Below, in pieces: positions 54,216 through 64,000 of a stretch of 64,000 nucleotides of DNA (its first letter is position 1; every line of letters begins with the position of its first letter). This DNA comes from Amphimedon queenslandica (taxonomy: Eukaryota > Porifera > Demospongiae > Haplosclerida > Niphatidae), in assembly GCF_000090795.2 (NCBI RefSeq), contig NW_003546388.1, positions 131,959-195,958 on the forward strand. Reading direction: 5' to 3'. Under the pieces are notes generated by a model. The model had not been told where the DNA came from. It saw only the letters and a program-made list of their open reading frames with translations, and did not search any database. The translations under genes were made by a program, and so were the position numbers.

Positions 54216-56479
54216 ACAAAAGGACAAACTAAGACAAATGACAAGAAAAACAGGGACACAAAAAATGAAAAGTACATACATTAAAACTATCAAAGTTAAC
54301 TAAAAAATGATTCCAAAAAATAGTCTAAAGTTTCCTCTTAATTACATCATCTAAGTCAATATACGGCAAAGTATTCCAAAGTCTTGTGATTTGATTAAAG
54401 TATAAGTGATGAAAACGATTAGAGTGACTAACAGAAAAAAACTAGTTTATTTTTAGAACCACGAGTATTGGAAGACAAAAAAGAGACATACTGGAGAATT
54501 AGCGAAGTGCTAAATTTAGATGTTTGGCAAATTTAGATTTTTAGCAAATTTAGATGTTTGGCAGATTTTTATTTGGCGAATTTGTGCCCACATGGCACTG
54601 AGCATGCGTAAAATGCGTCAAAATGGCTGACGCTTAATTTATGAAATGGCTGTCAAAATGCCAAACTTTTCACTACTGCTATATCAACAATACAGATGCC
54701 CTTTCTTTAGGCACTTTCACTAGGAGGGCTAGCTGTGTTGTGCCTTGTATGCAATTTGTTATGATGCACAGCTGTGATGACACCTGGGGGCACTCTATTT
54801 TTTACTGTTGCAAGTAGTTCAAAACAAGCAAAGGCATTAGGCATCGGTAACGTCATTTGGCCAACAGGAGAACAGCAAGATCTTGGCACTAATACCAGAC
54901 AGACAAATAATAAGCTGGTAATCTTTTGGCTAAAGAGGCACAGCAGTATGACTAGGATGTACATGAGCAATCTTTGCTGCATTTTCAGTTGCATTACCTG
55001 TAAACAATAAGGTTAATATTATAGATGTGCTAATGCATGCTTACTGTATACAGCCCATTTTCACCTTTAAGTAGTGCAACATATAATATGACACAAAAGG
55101 CAGCTGAATAGTAGCTGTGGTTATCTATCTGCAGTATTTATTTCCGTAGCTAAGCCACTCTACTTTACAAACTCAAAAAACCTATTGTTAAATGGTTCAT
55201 GAAGTGTATTTTACTAAGCATGCATGCATTCATGAGCTGAAATAAATAAACTAGTATCATACAGTACTAATAGAAATGTCCTACAAATTTATACACATGT
55301 ATTTATTAGAGGCATTTTTGACCTTGTTTCACTGAAGAAGGCAATACCATACTATTTGTTAAACTCATTTGTTGAAATTGCATCTAGCACTTTGGTTGCA
55401 AAATTTTAAGCGGCAGTGAAGATAGCATTACTTTTCAGCAAAGCAACTGAAAATGGTAATTAATTTTATTAGATATTTTATAATTGCACAGTTTAGGCAA
55501 GAGTACCACTGCCAAAACTGCATTTAGCTGTTGGGGGGGGGGTAGATAATACACATCAGATGGACTTCAAATGCACTATGTCAGGAATAGTTAATTTCAC
55601 AGCTGGAACAACTGATTCAGTAGTATTAAATGATGTTGCAAATAAATATGCATGCAATGGAAGAGCTATCAGTTTAATTCATTGGGAGTCTTTCATATAG
55701 CACAGTTGGCACAGGATAAGGCAAGCCTAGGACAGATAATTGTAACAGCACACCAAAATTATTCTGACCCTGATAGGAATGCAAGTATTTCTAGTACCAT
55801 ACAGCAGGAAATAATAGCAACAGTATAAAGGTCTTCAGGATTGTTAATCTTTCTTTCACAAATCAGAGACTGACCAACAGATGGAGTCCATATATCCTTG
55901 TAGATATGGTATCTTCATACACAGCTCTTTACTTCATAGGAATCCATAATTAGTTTGATGTGTTTATATAAACACGTTGTTATGGGTATGCACAGTAATA
56001 ATAATTAATGAATCTCTAATGAAGAAATGGCAAAATTTAAATCTGCAAAATGTTGAATAGTGACCAAATTGTAAAATTTTCTCCAAAATACATACCTGCT
56101 GTACTGCATAATAATATGCCCTGTTCTATTTAAATATATAGCAATGAGCCATATGAATAATAACATTGTACATGGCAGTGTATTGAATGCCTACCTAGCA
56201 AGTAAAGTGAGCGTTAATGTATCATTTTATCTTTTTGGAATGTTGTCAGATTTCTACACATCCCTTCTTGGGATATTTTTGTTGATCTGGAGTCTGATAG
56301 AAACTGATCTATGAGCGTCAGGTGCTCTAGCATTCCTTATATCAATGAGGCTGGTTATTGAGAGACTCATGCTTTGGATTTTAAAAGCAAAAGTTCAATA
56401 TTGCAGAGGTGGACTCATTGAATGACTTCATTCATGTTGTGAAACAATCATCTGCTGTTAACAAAGCCCAAATACTAGG
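54216..56479. other. No gene recognised
   Basis: Includes a local tandem repeat around 54520-54570 (agcaaatttagat(g)tttggca, about three units) and a run of nine or so g near 55533. Short frames at 54707-55010 on both strands overlap and lack motifs. The remainder is AT-rich non-coding DNA. Confidence 0.4.
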
Positions 56480-57310
56480 AAGTAGCAATGGTCATGCGAA
56501 TGCTTGGATGGTGGCAGCAACTCCTTTCTATACAAAATCCTGCAACAGGTAATAGCTGGATCTTTTTTGGTCTAGGTTGATTTCATGTTGGAAGGCGGTC
56601 TGTGATGGATTGAAAGTCTAGGTGAGTCCCTAGCTTGCTAAAGTCATCCAAAGCATTGCACGGAGAAGCAATGTGCTTGCAACTTGCTTTTGGCCAACGT
56701 CTAGCTCGACATCTGCAGCTTTCACCTAGTATTTTGAAATGGGTATCATTGAGCTGCATTTCAATGAATACATCCCATCTTTCTTCATTTGTGGAAGGCA
56801 AATTGCTTGTAAATACAGTAATGTATTTGTTGTTTATATGCAAGCCTAGATCTTCTGTATGTGTCCACACTTATATAAGTTCAGTGCTGATATATTCATT
56901 GATTTCAAATCTAACACAGGAACACCATCAACGGCTGTCCTAAGAACAAAATAGTCAATAATCCGAGCATTCATGAAATTTATGATGGCTGCATAATTTT
57001 TGATATCTTGCCAATTCAGGACTTGTGAAGGTGAACATGATGTGGTAGTACTAGTGGTAGGCTCTTGCTGGTCTAGTACTGACTGTTACACTTCTTGTGG
57101 ATCTATGATTTGTCTGTACCAACCAATATCAATGTATGCTGGTAACTCCACGAATGCATCATTAGAACTTATAGATTTCATTTTAATACTTGACTCACAG
57201 TGCAAATAAATCAGATTTTCTACACTTTTTAGAAGAACCCTGGCATAACAACCAGCGTTTTAAAGTTGGAACAGTGAGTGCTACTGAGTCTTGGCCATTT
57301 AAATGAGCTT
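56480..57310 (-). pseudogene. SAP-SWIM zinc finger protein fragment
   Basis: Read from 57310 down. TVPTLKRWLLCQGSSKKCRK followed by SDLFAL (about 57275-57195) fits a SAP DNA-binding motif ('V..LK.WL...G.....K.DL...V'), with a stop right after. Then LPAYIDIGWYRQI, a Ser/Thr-rich stretch, NYAAIINFMNARIIDYFVLR and VPVLDLKSMNEYISTELI (about 57000-56885), a stop, and the 95-codon frame 56870-56583 ending in a SWIM zinc finger, GESCRCRARRWPKASCKHIA (CxC...CxH; about 56722-56663). The tail LPTxNQPRPKKIQLLPV follows to about 56530. In sponges and cnidarians such proteins go on into a YqaJ-type exonuclease; that part is not found here. Role unknown: DNA-binding, possibly transposon-borne. Confidence 0.68.
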
Positions 57311-57479
57311 GAGGAATGCTTGTAATAGCATTTGCAGCAGTAGTATTCATAGCTCTACAACTGGCTGAATAGATATGGAGTTGGACACATTAATTCCTGT
57401 CATTACTCTCCATTTAAGGTACTGAAATTAATAAAGAAACACATTTAAAATGTTACATTATTTCTCATTCATTGTACTT

Positions 57480-57720
57480 ACTTGAATAACCGTATAGTTT
57501 TTATTTCGCCCTTTGCAGTTGTCAGCATTGAAGTAGATATTGACTGAGTCAAGGCCTGGCTCTTCAAATAAGAATGTACCATGTCGATGACAGGATTTGT
57601 CCCCTTACCAGTGTCAAATCTTTTAATGATCAAAAATCAACCTGCTCCAAATATACCACATTTCCTGGGAGTAAGAAAGTAAATTGGACCTGCTGGTTGT
57701 GGACTTAAAGGATATTGAAC
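57480..57720 (-). pseudogene. DUF7869-type transposon protein fragment, copy 2
   Basis: Read from 57720 down: PQPAGPIYFLTPRKCGIFGA (about 57707-57648), FDTGKGTNPVIDMVHSYLKS, and after a one-base shift NIYFNADNCKGRNKNYTVIQ (about 57545-57486). These match the same domain region as the 1.1-1.4 kb copy, with the DNC.G.NKN motif better kept (here GRNKN for GQNKN). The SAP-SWIM gene follows 170 bp downstream on the same strand. Confidence 0.72.
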
Positions 57721-58430
57721 CTTAAGTAAAGTAAGTAAGCTAGATACACTTTGATATCATAAAATGTCACCTGTCGAGCATAATCAATGCTATAATGTAT
57801 GACAGTATTTAACATTGCAAATGCCCTTGTTAGTCAGGAATTTTAATTAATTGTTACATCACTTTTAAAATAAATCTGCTTCATTTAATACATCCTTATG
57901 GTGCTCCTCTTACATTTTAACAAGACATCTGTGATCTAGTGCCTTTTGCATTGCCTGAAAATGATACATATAGTACTAGTTTTATTTCAGTATTAACATA
58001 CGTTAGTTATCCTTTCAACTGCTTACATGGTAACACTTATAATCAGTCCACTTATCTCTTTAAAAGTGGCACACCAGTCAGACATAGGCTTCATTTTTTT
58101 AATGTAAGGCAGGCAGGTAGAATCGCCACATGTTAAATGTTGTTTCAGCACATGCTGTGACACAAAGCCCTTCACATAATTCCGCATCCTCTAAGTATAC
58201 CGGCCTTTCAGATGTACTGCATAGTAGAAACTTAATTTCGTAACAGTTCATTCCAGTATTCTTCCAGGAAAATTGATTACATGTAGTTTAGCCGAATTTC
58301 TGATCAACACATAAACCCTAAGAATACCGTCATAAGTCACAGCATGTTGTGGTGTCTTTCCGGCATTTCCATAAACTCTAACAAATTAACTACATAAAAT
58401 TTAATTAGAAGTCTCATACATTCGTATTAT
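57721..58430. other. No gene recognised
   Basis: A 65-codon plus frame at 57939-58136 has no motif. AT-rich. Confidence 0.4.
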
Positions 58431-58432
58431 TA

Positions 58433-58935
58433 ATGTGGTAGCGTTACTATAGGATTCACCTTCAAACAAAATGGCTGCCACGACTTTTGCAGCCTTACTA
58501 TACTGGAAATAAGAGCTCCTATGCTTACCAAACTTAGAGGACTTTATCTTGACCAGAGGACTCCATTGGTACACATATCGTGGCTTTAGACCTTGTCTAA
58601 GAGAGAACCAAATATCGGCAAATGAGCTGTTTTCTTCAGCCACCTTTTTTCATCATCATCATCAAGAAAGTTAGTCCTGCCAATCCAGTTGTCAGTGTGT
58701 ATCTCAGTATCAGTTGGTGCTACAGGGATAATTTTTACACCAATCTACTGCAACAGTCTATGCACAGGTCCATGTCCCATCAGCTCATTCTTCAAGTAAG
58801 AAAGAAGTGATACTGTGACTGCTCAATAAAGCCATCTTACCAGCATGCTGCCATTTGGTTAATTAAAGAAGCATGTGCTGCAAATTTTTGGTGTGGTCAT
58901 GCATGCTCAAATATAGATCAGCAGCTCGGGAAGAA
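58433..58935. repeat. Composite non-autonomous repeat, copy IV (truncated)
   Basis: Same orientation as copy I. Shares gtggtagcgttactataggat, aatggctgccacgacttttg (about 58470), cttgaccagaggactccatt (about 58549), cagtgtgtatctcagtatca and gtgatactgtgactgct. Stops before the foldback part. Confidence 0.8.
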
Positions 58936-58939
58936 GCAG

Positions 58940-59300
58940 GAATGGGATAGGAAACTAGCCTATAATAGTAGCAATTTTCACTTTCAATCTTTGTTTTCCA
59001 TGAGGTAGCAGGTAGTGCGACAAAACCATGCCTATGACCACACCGAGCCACTGTTTCTGTGGTATCAATTGAACTTGAACTTCGCAAACATTTAAGATGT
59101 CTTGAATGGAAAAGATAAATTGATGCAGGAATTACTTGAGAATGATGTGCAGTATCACTGGAGCATTGTTGCAGCGAAGAGTGTGATGTACTGCTGCAGC
59201 TTGTTATAAAGCACTGGATAACAAATCGCGGCTTCTCTTGCATGAGTGCATTTCTAAAAATACAGAAACAAAGGAATAAGCAATCCATTAAAGAAAGTAT
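58940..59300 (-). other. Unrecognised minus-strand frame
   Basis: An uninterrupted frame of 170 codons runs from 59375 to 58863. Its ends overlap the Helitron copy and composite repeat and are therefore chance, but the middle (about 59230-58960: LFHSRHLKCLRSSSSIDTTE and so on, Cys/His/Ser-rich) has coding-like composition. No family is recognised. Confidence 0.25.
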
Positions 59301-59307
59301 GGTACAA

Positions 59308-60680
59308 AGGAAGAAGCAAATAGCATTAGGAAATTGAAGTGAATTAACTTTAGTAATTTTGGTGAAAAATGTCACATGAAGAATAGTGAGCCTTATTTTT
59401 ATGAATAAGCATATTTATATCTTAATGATTTTGATAGCCCATTAGATAGTCCAATTGCAATCCCTGTTGATACAAAAGGCATCTGTTATGTAGCAGGGAT
59501 TGTTGACGTATCATGTAGTGACAGAGTAGAAGAATGTGACAATTTTGATGATAGTAATAGAACGTATACTAATAAGAGAAAGCCAACCCTCAAGTGGTGC
59601 TGTACAAACAGGTCTAAGCCTTTATTAGAAAATGATGTTAGTTCCATTATTGCAGTTAGATATTTTGATGAGCCCATGAAAGAATTGAGGAAGCATATAG
59701 ATGCAAGTGATAATTGTCCTAATAATCATAATTATGACAAAATTCATACATGTCGAAGAAATAGATCAAGTGCATGAATGTGATTTCTGTGATAATCCAA
59801 ATGTAACGGTAATTGTTAAAAACGATGAAAATGGGGTTGAAAAATATGTAAAATATTCAGGAATTGTTTGTAAAAGGATAGGCCATCCTATCGTGTAGTA
59901 ACTATACTGAGTGTAAAAGTATGCTGCGTATTTTGCGTAATGCATCTGTTCATTATCCTTTGTTGAGATGCCTTTTGAAACACTTTTATGTTGCTAGAAA
60001 TGCCCATTGAACAATAGATGTTATTGATTCGTCCCTTGCTGATGGTAATTTAGCACAATTGATGAATTTTGAAGTTAATGAAGCTGATGTGACTGAATTT
60101 GATCATGTGTATTATGCTATAAATGATGGTGAAGAAGACCCATTTAGTTTACCAAACTTAGATACTGTACTTTTTTCAGTATTCAGATGCTATTGATAAA
60201 TTTAAAAAAGCTTTGTCTGATCATGCTGTTAATGCTTGTTGTAGCTGTGAGAGACTTTTATGAAAAAGAGTGTCACTGAAGCTAAAAATTTAGATAGCGA
60301 TGTTTGAAATACGCTATTAGATTACATTAGGGAGAATGATCCTACAGCATTAAAATAAAGTTATGTATATTTCTAATCATTGTAAACCTATTATTAGGAA
60401 AAATTAAGTTCCAGCACGTTGTGTACTCAATGGGTTAAGGTGTGAGCCGCTACCCAAAGAATTGGAAAATTTGGATCCTTTAAGTTGCCAGTTAATACAG
60501 AGGGCCAAGTGATTTTAGACAATTGTAAGGCTAGGCACAATCACCTTAAAAGTGCCTACATATAATTCTTTGAAGGCTCTTAAAGGTGCAATGTTTTATT
60601 TACCCCTTCCATTAGAAAAGATAGAAACTTTAAATGAGGTTGGTATAGATTCTAATCATTTGCCTTATCCAGAACTTTAC
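59308..60680 (+). pseudogene. Helitron front end (DUF6570-like), copy 2
   Basis: Aligns with 18778-20180 of copy 1 over its whole length. Readable parts are SPIAIPVDTKGICYVAGIVD (about 59447-59506), NKRKPTLKW, ELRKHIDASDNCPNN (about 59683-59725), VYYAINDGEEDPFSLPNLD with changes, QYSDAIDKFKKALSDHAVNA and CCSCERLL (about 60178-60258), and RCEPLPKELENLD near 60440. It carries different stops and indels from copy 1 (for example aa loss near 60165 and CERLL followed by a stop), so the copies decayed independently. It ends abruptly at about 60680 where the foldback element begins; the sequence matching 20181-20390 is absent. Confidence 0.78.
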
Positions 60681-61410
60681 AAGTAAATAAAAAAGTTTCT
60701 AAGAAATAAGAAAAAGTAGGGTCATCAAAAAATAAAAGAAACAAGGGAGTTGAGTTCAATTATAATAATAATGAATTGTTCAATTAATAATTATAAACAT
60801 TAATTGATAAAAATAATAATTCATAAAAATAGTACAAAAATTTCAAACCCTACTTCACAGAAAATTATAATAGGCAGAAATAGATTTTTAATAATAATAA
60901 TGCCTTTGTATCTATTGATTGCTCTACTACATTTCTATGATGATAATTAATTATTTTGTTATATATAAATTAAACTTTTCAGCCAGTATTGAGTGAATAA
61001 ATTACTGTCATGACAATTTAAACATCTAAATTATAAGTAATTATTTGGCCATTGCATTCTTTAATGTTTGTGATTCAGTACAATATCTAAAAATTAAAAT
61101 ATTAATGTACAAGAATTGTAATTGGACTCGTCACAGTTGTGTAGGCTGGAACTTAATCAGTTTGGTTATGAATGTTTCATTAAAATTTGTCATTTTAAAG
61201 GAAACAATGCTCCATATAAAATTCTGCAAAGTAGGGTTTGAAATCGTCATACTATTTTTATGAATTATTATTTTTTAATAAGTAACGTTTATAATTATTA
61301 ATGGAAATATTAATTATTATTATGGTTGAACTCAAAGCCCTTTTTTCTTTTATTTTTTGACAACCCTACTTTTTCTTATTTAATAGAAATTTTTTTAAGT
61401 ACTTGTTTCA
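60675..61410. mobile_element. ~735-bp foldback element with ~190-bp inverted ends
   Basis: Left arm aaataagaaaaagtagggt...aaataaaagaaacaaggg...caaaccctacttcacaga (to about 60865) and right arm its near-complement starting tctgcaaagtagggtttg at 61223 and ending caaccctactttttcttatt at 61383. The interior (60866-61222) has no gene. It lies at the break of the Helitron copy 2. A diverged relative is at 22925-23700. Confidence 0.75.
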
Positions 61411-61884
61411 AACTTTTAATTACATTTTATTAATTAATAATCCTTTATATTAATAATTATAAAATTATTAATAAGAAATTTATAATTTAATTTTTTTCAA
61501 TTTATGACTTATTCATTATAGCCTAGCTCATAATTTTCATCATTATTAAAAAAGTAATAATCCTTTTTATTAATAATGACAACTTTTCGTTATTTTTCAG
61601 TTCATTACGGGATGAAAAGAATTTTGAAACAAGAACTATAAGAAGACTTATCACATTTTAAATACTTTTATCATAGTATTAATTTTTTTTAATTTTTTTA
61701 AATTTTTGAGTCATTAATTATATTCATAGCCTAGCTCAATTATTCATCATTATTGACCAATACCAAGATCTATTTTATGTTCTGAAACTGTTTAAGTTTA
61801 CATTCTGACTCATTTGCCATTTTGCTCCTAACTACTACAACTTTCTATTTTAAAGAAGCACTGAAGTCAGTTTAGTTACAAATT
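61411..61884. other. Very AT-rich non-coding DNA
   Basis: Nearly pure A/T with attaattaataatcctttt-type words repeated at about 61425-61450 and 61555-61580. The right half shares words with 23600-23700. Confidence 0.5.
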
Positions 61885-61888
61885 AAAT

Positions 61889-62125
61889 GTGACCATAATT
61901 GACAAAAGGTACCTTATGGCGGATACGAAAATTGGTCTTTACAGCCTTAAAAATCCAACTTCTTGAGCTCTATTTATCATGAAATGACTCCAGAGGATGT
62001 AAAAAGTTACTATGTAACTTATAGAAACAATGGTTGTCAAATAGAGTACTCACAGGTGGATATTTTTCATTATAATGATGCATTAAAAAATCCGCCATGA
62101 GGTACCTTTTGTCAATTATGGTCAC
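61889..62125. mobile_element. W4-TSD MITE, copy F
   Basis: 237 bp, gtgaccataattgacaaaag ... gtcaattatggtcac, flanked by AAAT at 61885-61888 and 62126-62129. Confidence 0.93.
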
Positions 62126-62161
62126 AAATTAGCTATTAATATATTTTCTTCTTTTTGGCAG

Positions 62162-62456
62162 CATATTATAAAATGGATAATGCTGGCGATGGGCATATAG
62201 TTCATCCTCCTCCAACACTGCCAGTAGCTGGAGATGGAAGGCCTCAACCACCACCACCATTACCACCAACACCTCCAGCACTCCTGATCCCCATCCCAAG
62301 AGCTGGAGGCCCACCACCTCCAGTAGATAGAGGCCTGCCAGTGTTCCCTTCTGAAGTGGCACCCGTGCTCCCTCCTGGAGGAGCCCTGGACTGCCTTTGC
62401 TTCAACAGCAAAGGCAGCAGATAATAGCCCAACTGAGGGCTGTAAAAAGACAAATT
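62162..62456 (+). CDS. Proline-rich exon-like block
   Basis: Preceded by a pyrimidine tract and splice acceptor (ttcttctttttggcag, ending 62161) and ending at a good donor (att|gtaagt at 62457). The frame from 62155 encodes 89 residues, rich in Pro, with runs such as PQPPPPLPPTPPALLIPIPR, and stops at 62422-62424. In another frame the last part reads QQQRQQIIAQLRAVKRQI, a glutamine-rich helix-like stretch up to the donor, so a one-base change near 62390 would be needed to join them. Much more GC-rich than the flanks. Could be an exon of a host or Gag-like gene; no partner exons are recognised. Function unknown. The opposite strand also has a long Gly/Pro-rich frame. Confidence 0.35.
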
Positions 62457-62459
62457 GTA

Positions 62460-63410
62460 AGTCTTTACTATGATGTACTTAATGTTATCTTTATATTCCG
62501 TAATAGTATACCAATCTACAAAGGAGAGCTGGCAAAGGCATAACAAAGAACTATAACTTTTATTTGCTATATCTACTTCACTATTATAATAGATGCTCAA
62601 AATAATGAAACTGTCAATAAAAAATACATCAGCGTTAAGCCAGGATGACAATACATTAGTAATGCCAATTGTTTGATAAGACATAATGCTTAATCCCTTT
62701 ACTTTCTTGCAATATTTCTGGAAAGAAATTCACACTATCGTAATGCATGATTTAAAAAAAATAATCTTACCTAATAATCATTATGATGGACATACTGATT
62801 ACATACATAAACATGCACAGTGCTGTCATTTATAACTTACTAAAATAAATGACATTTATAAATCCAACATTACATTTTTAATACTAACTATAACTCCAGG
62901 GCCATAATAATGTTACAACTATTGTTAATGTTATATTGCACATTCCATCCAATTATTGCTCAATCATCAAATCCTTACCAGCTGTCATTACCTGTAAAGC
63001 ATATCATAACATACAAAAAGCAAGCAATGCAAACACACTTCCTATAAATAACAATAGTACAAACAATAATCACACCAATCACATCTGCTTTTGGATTCCT
63101 TCTAACTCCATTATACTTCCTTTACATGAAAATATAATTGCATTCATGATAATCATCAAACACTACAAGTACAAGAATGCACCAATAATCCACTACATGT
63201 ACAACTCACAGTGATAAACATGAACATGTATATGCATGATATACCATGTGTTTGTTACAAACATACATTACAAACCATTAACAAGATATCTTGCAGCAGC
63301 TCACACAGAGGAATGTTCCCTTCACCTTTTGAGTCTCATTACAAGTCAAACCTCACTCTATAACACAACATTGTAGTCCCTGTGCCACATAAGTACCTGT
63401 ATAAATATGA
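62460..63410. other. No gene recognised
   Basis: AT-rich. A 92-codon plus frame at 62936-63214 is Asn/Thr/Ile/His-rich and looks like chance in AT-rich DNA. Confidence 0.4.
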
Positions 63411-63414
63411 ATGT

Positions 63415-64000
63415 GATATGCTAACTCATAAAGATAATGGTAGCATCTACAATGTTTCTGCTTCGATCATGCATTTGTGTGCATGCAGGTATTTTAGATA
63501 TAATATTGCTTCTAAATGCTATCCTCAGTGAAGATACTTTCATGACCTGCATAATATAAAATAACACTCTGTACATAAACAATTTCCAATGTGCAAACAA
63601 CATTTTTTTTGTTAATGAGAACATGCACATGTTACAACAATCATAAATAAAAGATGCGCAACATCAGCTGGCAAGCATTTATTATGCTCACAGCATTGAT
63701 GGCAGCATCATTCAAATGCACAACATCAGCCGGCAAGCATTAACTTAATAATGCGCACAGCATTGATGGCAGCATTATGTGCCACATCAGCTGGCAAGCA
63801 TTTACATATAAGCAATGTGCACAGCACTGATGGCAGCATTAACGTGCATGATCATTATTTGTAATATGTACAGAATCACTGTTTGAATAACACTACATTT
63901 ATAATAACAAACTTTTGTTGTCGGGACTTCATAATTTTTTAGCAGAGCCTCCCTCCTCCCCTCATCTCCCCCCCTGATCCATAAGTACCTGTTGTTTGTA
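63415..64000 (-). repeat. Inverted third copy of the 29.2-29.8 kb region
   Basis: On the minus strand it runs like 29218-29785: cttatggatcag, gaagtcc, the ~62-bp minisatellite (63655-63850, about three units), tgcatgttctcattaacaaa, ttgcacattggaaattgtt, and gatgctaccattatc-ttta. The window ends within it. It carries an extra ggggggagatgagggg stretch near 63950-63975. Confidence 0.85.

Noticed and set aside
62244-62684. 146-codon Gly-rich minus-strand frame
   Set aside because: It mirrors the GC-rich proline-rich block; the plus strand has splice-like borders and the minus frame extends into AT-rich DNA without support.

Overview
This is an AT-rich, intron-age-scale stretch of animal (metazoan) genome made almost entirely of dead or dying mobile DNA. 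No intact host gene, rRNA, CRISPR array or bacterial operon is visible. No open reading frame without gap bases exceeds about 180 codons, yet recognisable protein families continue across frameshifts and stops for kilobases. The mix of families (DUF7869- and DUF6589-type transposon proteins, Helitrons with a DUF6570-like front end, Ulp1-like proteases carried by transposons, Copia, Gypsy, LINE, hAT, PIF/Harbinger) is what I associate with sponges and, less strongly, cnidarians. A demosponge is my best guess from family composition; the sequence alone does not prove it.

Layout. 0.7-5.9 kb: fragments of a DUF7869 protein (+), a pogo/Tigger-like C-terminus (-), a RecQ-like helicase (+) and a DUF6589 protein (+), with a 148-bp tandem array between. 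6-9.9 kb: no recognisable gene. 9.9-12.9 kb: a badly mutated Copia retrotransposon (gag, protease, integrase, part of RT). 14.0-15.1 kb: 3' end of a LINE (-). 15.1-17.2 kb: a composite non-autonomous repeat with a foldback end and a nested TIR element. 17.8-20.4 kb and 24.3-28.0 kb: front end and Rep-helicase part of a Helitron, separated by a Copia RNase H fragment, a foldback element and AT-rich DNA. 28.0-31.1 kb: a 1,714-bp tandem duplication with unrecognised coding sequence and a ~62-bp minisatellite. 31.1-34.2 kb: a long unclassified transposon-type gene (-). 34.6-37.6 kb: a Gypsy LTR element inserted into a pyrimidine-rich minisatellite. 37.6-45.7 kb: Harbinger (-), hAT (+), and two Ulp1-like protease fragments that converge (+ and -). 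47.6-54.2 kb: two more composite-repeat copies flanking an unclassified transposase-like gene (+). 56.5-57.7 kb: SAP-SWIM protein and DUF7869 fragment (-). 58.4-60.7 kb: another composite-repeat fragment and a second copy of the Helitron front end, broken off at a foldback element. 62.2-62.5 kb: a GC-rich proline-rich exon-like block. 63.4-64.0 kb: an inverted third copy of part of the 1.7-kb unit.

The clearest new-looking item is a family of six 236-237-bp elements with ~40-bp terminal inverted repeats (GTGACC...GGTCAC), each flanked by a 4-bp duplication of only A and T (ATTT, AATT or AAAT). Two of them sit inside transposon reading frames, and subtracting the element plus one 4-bp repeat gives back the expected frame, so the insertion boundaries are well fixed. 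The second is the coding sequence directly downstream of the Helitron helicase, duplicated in tandem, which I could not assign to any family. These parts do not form a working pathway: the window reads as a graveyard of nested insertions, whose order can be partly reconstructed.
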